From the NCBI GenBank assembly GCA_013696015.1, contig JACCZI010000023.1, positions 1 through 14,681 on the forward strand: 14,681 nt of DNA, given 5' to 3'. The notes beneath the pieces are model-generated. The model was not told the DNA's origin, did no database searches, and worked only from the letters and a program-made list of their open reading frames with translations. The translations under genes were made by a program, and so were the position numbers. Below, piece after piece: positions 7,078-12,716 of this stretch. The stretch's first letter is position 1; every line of letters begins with the position of its first letter. This stretch comes from Nocardioidaceae bacterium. Lineage in GTDB: Bacteria > Actinomycetota > Actinomycetes > Propionibacteriales > Nocardioidaceae.

Positions 7078-8477
7078 CTACGACCGCGGGGTGCGCCGCC
7101 GCCACAGGGCCGAGACGGGACCGCCGATCGAGGTCACCGTGATCAGCAGCCCCACGATCGCCAGCAGAGCCACGAAGCCAAAGGCCCACTGCAGGCCACT
7201 GCCGAAGCCGTCCCTCACGATGGACTCGACCGTCTTCGCGGCGGACTCGGACATCCGGTTGGTGATCTGCGAGGCGGATTCGGTGCCGGCCAGCAGGCCC
7301 TGCACTGCGTGCTGCTCCTTGTCGGTCAGTGACACCGGACTGTCCTCGATCTGGGTCGCCACCGAGCGGTCGGAGGCGATGGCGTACACGCTGGTGGTCA
7401 AGGCCAGCCCGATGGAGCCTCCGGCGATCTGGAACATGTAGATCAAGCCGCCGGCCAGGCCGGACTGAGCCTCACCGATGGCGGCGACTCCCGCCGTTGT
7501 CGCGGAGGAGAGGAACAGGCCGACTCCCAGACCGAGCGCGGCCATGCCCGGCACCAGGGCAGCCCAGGACGACGACGTGGCGGACCAGGCGGTCAGGATG
7601 GCGCCGACCACCAGACTGAGCGCACCGATACTCAGCAAGACCTTGCCGCCGAACCGCTCGTAGAGCGTTCCGGCGACGAAGGCGGTCACGGCGAACGTCG
7701 CCATCATCGGGAGCAGGCCCAGACCGGCGGAGAGCGCGGACCAGCCCAGGATCTTCGTCATGAACTGCGGGAGGTACAGCAGCGCCGAGAAGAAGGTCAC
7801 CGACATCAGCAGGACGCTCAGACACACCGTCCGGAACTCGCGGTTGGCGAAGACCTCGCGAGGGATCAGCGCACCAGTACGGGAGCGCCGCTCGATGATG
7901 GCGAAGGTGCCCAGCAGCAGGATGCAGAGGGCGAACAGTCCCAGGATGAGCGGGTCCGTCCACCCTCTGACCGTGCCTTCGTCGAGGGCGACCAACAGCG
8001 CGACGAGACCACCAGAAAGCGCCAGCACACCGGTGTAGTCGATCGATCGGTCGTCGGTGTCGACCCGGGACTCGGTGATGAACCGCAGGGTCGCCAGGCT
8101 CGCCAGCAACGCGATGGGCACGTTGAGGAACAGGATCCAGCGCCGACGCCCATGAGCGCTCGAGCCACGATGAGCAGGAATGCGCTGGGCGCTATCCCCG
8201 CCAGCAAGGAGGAGACCGCGAAGATCGTCGCCCCCGCGAGGAACATCCGGCGCCGGCCGTACAGGTCGGCGAGCCGACCACCGGTGACGATGAAGACACC
8301 AAAGATGACGGCGTAGGCGTTCAAGACCCACTGGACCGTGTCGACGCCGACGTCGAAGTCGCGCTCGATCTCGGGGAGGGCGATCGCCAACGCCGTCACG
8401 TCGTTGGCGATGACGAAGACGGCCGCAGCAGGCGCCGACTCTAGGGTGGGGAGATGTCCCAGCACGGGTCCGACCAT
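7078..8477 (-). pseudogene. Decayed DHA2-type MFS transporter, internal deletion with frameshift
   Basis: Remains of a 14-helix MFS exporter/permease (EmrB/QacA-like). The N-terminal part, read from about 8477 down to 8141, has TM1 with DVTALAIALPEIERDF, TVQWVLNAYAVIFG, the motif A loop GGRLADLYGRRR and IVARALMGVGA. The rest, 8144 down to the TAG at 7080-7078, is in another frame and resumes at RWILFLNVPIALLA, running through all later helices. In intact relatives about 50 residues (the motif C region with the following loop and helix) separate these points, so helices are lost as well as the frame. The junction bases GTCGGCGCTGG (minus strand, 8147-8137) fit both flanks, suggesting a microhomology deletion. 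The start is unclear: ATG 8477 or GTG 8465, both inside the opposing SseB-family gene. A sequencing error alone would not explain the missing residues. Confidence 0.8.
8442..8447 (+). promoter_or_regulatory. -10 box for a probable leaderless SseB-family mRNA
   Basis: TAGGGT matches the actinobacterial TANNNT -10 and is followed by exactly six bases before ATG 8454. That would place transcription initiation on the start codon. The GGGGAG directly touching the ATG is too close to act as a ribosome-binding site. No good -35 is visible. Confidence 0.5.
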
Positions 8478-8930
8478 GGGGCTGACCAGGGCGCCGATAA
8501 CGGCGAGGCCGACCCGGTCGTCACCGAGGCGCTCGGTGCCTACGGCCGCGGTGGCTCCTTCGGCCGCGCTCTGGCAGCGTTGAGCCGCAGTCGGGTGCTC
8601 GTACCAGTGGTCGCGGCGCCGCCGGAGCTGGGCTCCGACATGGGCTCCGAGATGGTGACCGTGCTGCTGACCGGGCGCGACGGCCGGCAGGCGATGCTCG
8701 CGTTCACCGGGCTGGCGGCGCTGGCGCACTGGCGCTCCGACGCCCGGCCGGTCCCCAAGCACGCCACCGAAGCCGCCCGCTCCGCGGTGACCGACGGTGC
8801 GGCGGCGCTGGTCGTCGACGTCGCCGGTCCGGTGGTCGTGACCATCGAGGGCGACGACCTGACATCCCTGGCGGCAGGGCTGGTCCTGGTCGAGACCGCA
8901 AGCGGGCACGCCTGGGCAGTCACCCGGTGA
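8454..8930 (+). CDS. SseB-family protein
   Basis: A cytosolic protein of 158 residues with an SseB-like domain. An acidic, low-complexity N-terminus (1-20) leads into a helix, then SRVLVPVVAAPPE (46-58), MVTVLLTGRDGRQAMLAFTG (67-86), WRSDARPVP (93-101), AAALVVDVAGPV (116-127) and IEGDDL (131-136). These match the single-domain SseB-like proteins commonly encoded just upstream of infC in actinobacteria. Their biochemical role is not established; E. coli SseB is itself known only for enhancing serine sensitivity. ATG 8454 was chosen because the homologous segments fit and because of the TAGGGT box seven bases upstream. The first 24 bases overlap head-to-head with the presumed start of the broken MFS gene. 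Confidence 0.85.
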   Translation: MSQHGSDHGADQGADNGEADPVVTEALGAYGRGGSFGRALAALSRSRVLVPVVAAPPELGSDMGSEMVTVLLTGRDGRQAMLAFTGLAALAHWRSDARPVPKHATEAARSAVTDGAAALVVDVAGPVVVTIEGDDLTSLAAGLVLVETASGHAWAVTR

Positions 8931-8957
8931 CGCGGTCACATGCGCCGGTGCTGCTGG

Positions 8958-8963
8958 TAACCT
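8958..8963 (+). promoter_or_regulatory. Candidate -10 box for the infC operon
   Basis: TAACCT, shortly after the SseB-family stop, fits the actinobacterial -10 consensus. Initiation near 8970 would give a leader of about 230 bases before infC. The hexamer 18 bases upstream, GGTCAC, is a poor -35. Confidence 0.4.
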
Positions 8964-8969
8964 TGCCCC

Positions 8970-9198
8970 GAGACCAACCGTGGGTGCACAGTGCCCGCGG
9001 GTCGCAAGCGGAGCCCCCCTCCCACCCGCACCGGCCGCACAGCCGTCGGGTCAGGTCCGTCGACAATTCGTCGACGTTCGCGAGCCACCGGCTCGCAGGG
9101 AAGCTCCGTACGCGACGTCTCCGACGTTTTCGTCTTTTCGTGCCGGGCGAAGACGCCGCAGGCGCGTCGCACACTGACTTCGCACAACAGGAGGACCC
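8970..9198 (+). promoter_or_regulatory. Structured infC leader region
   Basis: About 230 bases without a convincing gene lie before infC. Two perfect back-to-back hairpins are visible: 9058-9064 with 9070-9076 (CGTCGAC stem, five-base loop) and 9080-9086 with 9090-9096 (GCGAGCC stem, ACC loop). A third stem pairs CGTCTT 9131-9136 with AAGACG 9150-9155, in a T-rich patch (9127-9138) that stands out from the GC-rich background. This is consistent with a long regulated leader of a translation operon, but no known leader family is recognised. Confidence 0.5.
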
Positions 9199-9873
9199 AT
9201 CAGCACAGAGCTGCGCGTGAACGACCGGATCCGCGTTCCCGAAGTACGTCTCGTCGGCCCGAACGGCGAGCAGGTCGGCATCGTACGCATCGACGATGCG
9301 CTGCGGCTTGCCACAGAGTCTGAGCTCGACCTGGTCGAGGTGGCGCCGATGGCGCGGCCGCCGGTCTGCAAGCTCATGGACTACGGCAAGTACAAGTACG
9401 AGACGGCCCAGAAGGCCCGTGAGTCTCGGCGCAACCAGACCAACACGGTCATCAAGGAGATGAAGCTTCGGCCCAAGATCGACTCGCACGACTACGAGAC
9501 CAAGAAGGGTCACGTCGTGCGGTTCCTCAAGCAGGGGGACAAGGTCAAGATCACGATCATGTTCCGTGGCCGCGAGCAGCACCGTCCCGAGCTCGGGTTC
9601 CGGCTGCTGCAGCGGCTCGCGGAAGATGTCACCGACCTGGGCTTCGTCGAGTCCACGCCCCGCCAGGACGGCCGCAACATGATCATGGTGCTCGGGCCGC
9701 ACAAGAAGAAGGCGGAGGCGCGCGCCGAGGTGAAAGCCGCGAAGGTGCAGGCCGCCGTTGATCGTGACGCGGAGCGGGCAGCCGAGCGTGAGGCGGACGC
9801 CGACCGCCCCCCGACCGAGCCCCTCGAACGCAAACCACGACGCCGCTCGGAGAACCTCGACCTAGACATGTGA
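9199..9873 (+). CDS. infC: Translation initiation factor IF-3, ATC start
   Basis: Binds the 30S subunit, keeps it apart from 50S and proofreads the initiator tRNA-start codon pairing. The protein is 224 residues. An N-domain (VNDRIRVPEVRLVGPNGEQVG, then DLVEVAPMARPPVCKLMDYGKYKYE) and a linker are followed by a C-domain (IKEMKLRPKI, HDYETKKGHVVRFLKQGDKV, IMFRGREQ, LGFVESTPRQDGRNMIMVLGPHKKK). A charged Lys/Glu/Ala tail, typical of actinobacteria, ends it. The start is taken at ATC 9199: AGGAGG (9189-9194) sits four bases before it, and S-T-E-L-R-V-N-D matches the annotated opening of Streptomyces IF-3. The first conventional start, GTG 9217, lacks a ribosome-binding site and would lose six residues. 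Rare AUU/AUC starts let IF-3 limit its own synthesis. Confidence 0.95.
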   Translation: MSTELRVNDRIRVPEVRLVGPNGEQVGIVRIDDALRLATESELDLVEVAPMARPPVCKLMDYGKYKYETAQKARESRRNQTNTVIKEMKLRPKIDSHDYETKKGHVVRFLKQGDKVKITIMFRGREQHRPELGFRLLQRLAEDVTDLGFVESTPRQDGRNMIMVLGPHKKKAEARAEVKAAKVQAAVDRDAERAAEREADADRPPTEPLERKPRRRSENLDLDM

Positions 9874-9878
9874 CGTGC

Positions 9879-9940
9879 GGTGCGCCACCAGCACCGACCC
9901 GATACCGACGACCACCGCCGGTGCTCCACCGTGAGCATCG
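9879..9940 (+). promoter_or_regulatory. Alternative RNA stems between infC and rpmI
   Basis: Three pairings share bases just upstream of the rpmI ribosome-binding site. Stem 1 is GGTGC 9879-9883 with GCACC 9891-9895. Stem 2 is AGCACCG 9890-9896 with CGGTGCT 9919-9925, a perfect 7 bp. Stem 3 is CGGTGCTC 9919-9926 with GAGCATCG 9933-9940, eight pairs including one G-U. Stem 2 excludes the other two. In other bacteria L20 represses the rpmI-rplT genes by binding a structured mRNA site near here; whether this site does that is inference. Confidence 0.4.
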
Positions 9941-9964
9941 CGACACCGCGAGGAGAGGCACCCG

Positions 9965-10162
9965 ATGCCGAAGATGAAGCCGCACTCCGGCATGAGCAAA
10001 CGCGTCAAGACGACAGGAACCGGAAAGCTGCGCCACCAGAAGGCTCGTCGGCGGACGCACATGATGCAAAAACAGTCCACCGGCCGGACCCGCCTGGACG
10101 ACGGCGACGTGGCCGTGGCGAAGGCAGATCGAAAGCGTGTCCGACGAATGCTCGGTAAATGA
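9965..10162 (+). CDS. rpmI: 50S ribosomal protein L35
   Basis: A small basic large-subunit protein of 65 residues, the normal length. It opens MPKMKPHSGMSKRVKTTGTGK, continues with an Arg/His-rich middle (LRHQKARRRTHMMQK) and ends in DRKRVRRMLGK, all standard for L35. ATG 9965 follows GAGGAGAGG by a short gap. It sits between infC and rplT, the near-universal bacterial order, and is probably co-transcribed from the infC promoter. The infC-rpmI gap of 91 bases is large for this window and contains mutually exclusive hairpins that could couple L35/L20 synthesis to free L20. Confidence 0.98.
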   Translation: MPKMKPHSGMSKRVKTTGTGKLRHQKARRRTHMMQKQSTGRTRLDDGDVAVAKADRKRVRRMLGK

Positions 10163-10230
10163 CCCACTGACCCTCGCCCACCTCATCGCGTCCCGGTTGG
10201 ACGCACCTGACCGAGCAAGGAGTACGACAC

Positions 10231-10620
10231 GTGGCACGCGTCAAGCGGTCCGTCAACGCACACAAGAAACGCCGCGTCATCCTCGAACAGGCTTCCGGCT
10301 ACCGCGGCCAGCGCTCACGGTTGTACCGCAAGGCCAAGGAGCAGGTCGCGCACTCGTCGGTCTACGCCTACCGCGACCGCCGCGCGCGCAAGGGAGACTT
10401 CCGGAGGCTGTGGATCACCCGGATCAATGCGGCGGTGCGCCAGCACGACCTGACCTACAACCGCTTCATCCAGGGTCTGCGGGTCGCCGGTGTTGAGGTC
10501 GATCGCAAGATGCTCGCCGACCTCGCCGTCCACGAGCCCGCCACCTTCGCCGCACTGGTCGAGGTGGCCCGAAATCACCTACCCGGCGACGTCAACGCAC
10601 CGGCCGGTGGCGCGGCCTGA
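10231..10620 (+). CDS. rplT: 50S ribosomal protein L20
   Basis: Binds 23S rRNA early in 50S assembly and in several bacteria represses its own operon. The protein is 129 residues and begins MARVKRSVNAHKKRR. The long basic N-terminal extension ASGYRGQRSRLYRKAKEQV follows, then a globular helical domain with DFRRLWITRINAAVR, YNRFIQGL and the DRKMLADLAVHEPATFAALV stretch. A slightly longer Ala/Gly tail than in E. coli (GDVNAPAGGAA) is within normal range. It starts at GTG 10231, after AAGGAG at 10217-10222. The last 14 bases overlap the start of the methyltransferase gene in another frame. Confidence 0.98.
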   Translation: MARVKRSVNAHKKRRVILEQASGYRGQRSRLYRKAKEQVAHSSVYAYRDRRARKGDFRRLWITRINAAVRQHDLTYNRFIQGLRVAGVEVDRKMLADLAVHEPATFAALVEVARNHLPGDVNAPAGGAA

Positions 10621-11458
10621 CGTCGCGCCGCTCACCGCAGGCTCCACCCGGGTGCGGCAGGCGAGCCACCTCTCGAAACGAGCCGTGCGTGCCCGGCGAC
10701 GGGAGTTCCTCGCCGAGGGGCCGCCGTCGGTCCGTGAGGCGTTGCAGCGGGCGGGAGCGGTCCGTGAGGTGTTCGCGACCGCCTCGATCGAGGCTCGCCA
10801 CCCGGAGCTTCGCGCCGCCGCGGGTGCGCAAGGCGTCTCCTGGCACAGCGTCGCCGATGACGTCGTGGCCGCCCTGACCGACACCGTGACCCCCCAGGGT
10901 GTCGTCGCACGCTGCGCGTTTGTCGACGTCACCGCCGCGGCTCTGCTGGCCCGAGTGCCCAGGCTGCTCGCGTTGCTTCACGAGGTCCGGGATCCCGGCA
11001 ACGCAGGCACGGTGCTGCGCTGCGCCGACGCCGCCGGTGCCGACGGTCTGCTGCTCAGTGGCAGCAGCGTGGATCCGTACAACTCAAAGGCGGTGCGGGC
11101 CAGCGCGGGTAGCCTGTTCCACCTGCCGCTGGTCACCGGCGTCGCCCTCGAGGCGACGGTGAGCGCCCTGCGGGACAACGGCCTGCGGGTGCTGGCCGCT
11201 GACGCGGGCGGTGACGTCGACCTTGCCGTGGCCAGCGACCGCGGTGCCTTGCGCGGCCCGGCCGTCTGGCTGTTCGGCAACGAGGCACGCGGACTGTCCG
11301 AGGAGTCGCGAAGTCTGGCGGACTCCGTTGTGCGGGTGCCGTTGTACGGCCGGGCCGAGAGCCTCAACCTCGCGTCCGCTGCCGCCGTCTGCCTGTATGC
11401 CTCCGCCTGGGCGCAGCGCCGGCCGGGAGGTTGCCGAGCGGGCCGACCCGAGCAGTAG
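10607..11458 (+). CDS. tsnR: SpoU/TrmH-family RNA 2'-O-methyltransferase
   Basis: Transfers a methyl group from S-adenosylmethionine to a ribose 2'-hydroxyl, probably in 23S rRNA. The exact nucleotide cannot be read from the sequence. The 283-residue protein has an N-terminal substrate-binding domain (about 15-110, with RREFLAEGPPSVREAL) and a knotted SPOUT domain. SPOUT motif 1 is PGNAGTVLRCADAAGAD (130-146), motif 2 is VWLFGNEARGLSEE (220-233) and motif 3 is VPLYGRAESLNLASAAAVC (244-262), which holds the knot and cofactor loop. GTG 10607 gives a family-like start and overlaps rplT by 14 bases; GTG 10652 is a shorter alternative. The position after rplT and before pheST matches tsnR of mycobacteria. 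True TsnR confers thiostrepton resistance only if it modifies A1067, which is not shown here. Confidence 0.9.
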   Translation: MARPDVAPLTAGSTRVRQASHLSKRAVRARRREFLAEGPPSVREALQRAGAVREVFATASIEARHPELRAAAGAQGVSWHSVADDVVAALTDTVTPQGVVARCAFVDVTAAALLARVPRLLALLHEVRDPGNAGTVLRCADAAGADGLLLSGSSVDPYNSKAVRASAGSLFHLPLVTGVALEATVSALRDNGLRVLAADAGGDVDLAVASDRGALRGPAVWLFGNEARGLSEESRSLADSVVRVPLYGRAESLNLASAAAVCLYASAWAQRRPGGCRAGRPEQ

Positions 11459-11461
11459 CCT
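11431..11461 (+). promoter_or_regulatory. Candidate promoter for a leaderless kinase mRNA
   Basis: TTGCCG (11431-11436), 19 bases, then TAGCCT (11456-11461). The -10 contains the TAG stop of tsnR and lies exactly six bases before GTG 11468, so initiation would fall on the start codon. No ribosome-binding site precedes that GTG. The same -10-to-start spacing occurs at the SseB-family gene. Confidence 0.5.
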
Positions 11462-11467
11462 TTCCGG

Positions 11468-12526
11468 GTGCCCGCAGGCTCTCGGATCCTCAACCTGGAC
11501 GACCTCCCGGACGGAGTCGTCGTCGCGGACGAGGCCGGACGAGTCACCGCGGTCAACGTGGCCGCTGTCGCCATGTTGGGCTCGGACCTCGCGACTCTCG
11601 TCGGTACGCAGCTGCGCGACGCCGTCCCGCTGGACGACCTGGAGGGTCACAGCTGGTTCGACTGCACCGCGCCGTACGACGGCTTCGAGCTGCGGAGCAG
11701 GCTGGCCGAGCAGACGTGGCACCTTCCGGACGGACGGGAGCTGCTAGTCACCGCGCGGCTGCTGCGGCAGCGTCCCGCCGGAGTCGTCGCCGGTGTGGTG
11801 GTGAGCCTGCGCGACGCCCGAGCCCGGGCTCGTGACGACCGGGAGCGTTCCGATCTCGTCGCCACCGTCGCGCACGAGCTGCGCTCGCCGCTGACCGGTG
11901 TGAAGGGCTTCGCTGCGACGCTGCTGTCGAAGTGGGACCGCTTCTCGGACTCCCAACGGCTGCTGATGCTCGAGACCATCGACAGCGACGCCGACCGTCT
12001 CAGTCGGCTCGTCACCGAGCTGCTCGACGCCGCCCGCATCGGTGCCGGGCGGATGCGGGTACGACACGAACCGCTGGATGCCGCGCTCACCGTCGACCGG
12101 GTGCTGACCACAGTGTCCGCCGGCGGTGGGCGCGAGGTCACGGTCACGGTCGAGGGCACGCTGCCGACGGTGTGGGCGGACGCCGACCGGACGGCCCAGG
12201 TCGTCAGCAACCTGCTCGAGAACGCGCAACGCCACGGCGCCGGCCGGATCGACGTCGCGCTGGCGCACAGCCAACGCGATGGTGTCGACGGGGTCGAGCT
12301 GCGTGTCGAGGACGAAGGTCCCGGTGTGCCGGAGGCCATTCGCAGCCGAGTGTTCACACGTTTCTGGCACTCGGGTACCGCCGGCGGCTCGGGGCTCGGT
12401 CTGTACATCGTGCGCGGCGTGGTCGAGGCGCACGGGGGAGTGGTGACGATCGCGGACGCGCCGGGCGGCGGGGCCAGCGTGCGGGCGTGGCTGCCCTGCA
12501 ACGAGCCCGAGGTGCTCAGGGGATAG
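11468..12526 (+). CDS. Orphan soluble PAS-domain sensor histidine kinase
   Basis: A protein of 352 residues with no membrane segment or signal peptide, so the sensor is cytosolic. A PAS domain (about 8-115, starting LDDLPDGVVVADEAGRVTAVN) is followed by a short linker and a DHp helix pair with the phospho-acceptor H136 in VAHELRSPLTGVKGF. The ATPase domain shows the N box NLLENAQRHG (248-257), G1 EDEGPGVP (281-288), F box RVFTRFWHSG (294-303) and G2 GSGLGLYIV (307-315), all intact. No response regulator is encoded nearby. A PAS-kinase in this slot between the methyltransferase and pheS also occurs in Streptomyces, so it appears to be a conserved orphan. GTG 11468 lies nine bases after the previous stop and has a -10-like TAGCCT at leaderless distance. 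Its signal and partner are unknown. Confidence 0.9.
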   Translation: MPAGSRILNLDDLPDGVVVADEAGRVTAVNVAAVAMLGSDLATLVGTQLRDAVPLDDLEGHSWFDCTAPYDGFELRSRLAEQTWHLPDGRELLVTARLLRQRPAGVVAGVVVSLRDARARARDDRERSDLVATVAHELRSPLTGVKGFAATLLSKWDRFSDSQRLLMLETIDSDADRLSRLVTELLDAARIGAGRMRVRHEPLDAALTVDRVLTTVSAGGGREVTVTVEGTLPTVWADADRTAQVVSNLLENAQRHGAGRIDVALAHSQRDGVDGVELRVEDEGPGVPEAIRSRVFTRFWHSGTAGGSGLGLYIVRGVVEAHGGVVTIADAPGGGASVRAWLPCNEPEVLRG

Positions 12527-12565
12527 TCACCTGCGGGTCCTGACGTCCCCACTTCAAATGGCTCC

Positions 12566-12605
12566 GGGTCACTTCCAATGGGTTCCAACCCGTTGGAAGT
12601 GACTC
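12566..12605 (+). repeat. Palindrome I upstream of pheS
   Basis: GTCACTTCCAA (12568-12578) is exactly complementary to TTGGAAGTGAC (12593-12603). One T-G pair and then GGG/CCC close most of the interior, leaving a six-base UUCCAA loop. Two more pairs extend the outer end. No T-run follows. An imperfect direct copy of its left half, CACTTCAAATGGCTCC, begins 20 bases earlier at 12550. Confidence 0.85.
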
Positions 12606-12630
12606 CATCCCATGTTCACATGGGATGGAG
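12603..12630 (+). repeat. Palindrome II upstream of pheS
   Basis: CTCCATCCCATG (12603-12614), a TTCA loop, and CATGGGATGGAG (12619-12630) form a perfect 12-bp inverted repeat. It shares its first three bases with palindrome I, so the two hairpins abut. It ends about 17 bases before the expected -35 region of the candidate pheS promoter. It could be an operator, a U-less terminator for the kinase transcript, or a dispersed palindromic repeat. Confidence 0.85.
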
Positions 12631-12669
12631 CAGGCGCTAACTGGGTGGAGCCGGCAGCCGAGCTGTTCC

Positions 12670-12675
12670 TAGACT
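12670..12675 (+). promoter_or_regulatory. Candidate -10 box for pheST
   Basis: TAGACT is a good actinobacterial -10 and would start transcription near 12682, giving a 35-base leader with GAGAGG (12706-12711) before the pheS ATG. The -35 region (around 12647-12652, GTGGAG) is weak. TACGCT at 12691 is a weaker alternative. Confidence 0.5.
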
Positions 12676-12716
12676 CAGGGCCTGCTGGCGTACGCTCCCG
12701 TTCCCGAGAGGCTCTC

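Noticed and set aside
8139..8331. Separate functional MFS gene starting at the ATG at 8331 (minus strand)
   Set aside because: The first ~60 codons are a shadow of the other frame; transporter sequence in this frame begins only at RRWILF.
9058..9096. Intrinsic terminator in the infC leader
   Set aside because: The two perfect hairpins are not followed by a T-run, and the T-rich patch 30 bases later follows only a weak 4-bp stem.
12527..12716. T-box or attenuator leader for pheST
   Set aside because: No T-box sequence, specifier loop or T-run is visible, and the candidate promoter lies downstream of the palindromes.
12612..12716. pheS start at ATG 12612
   Set aside because: That ATG is inside palindrome II with no ribosome-binding site; ATG 12717 has GAGAGG at the right distance and begins family-like sequence.
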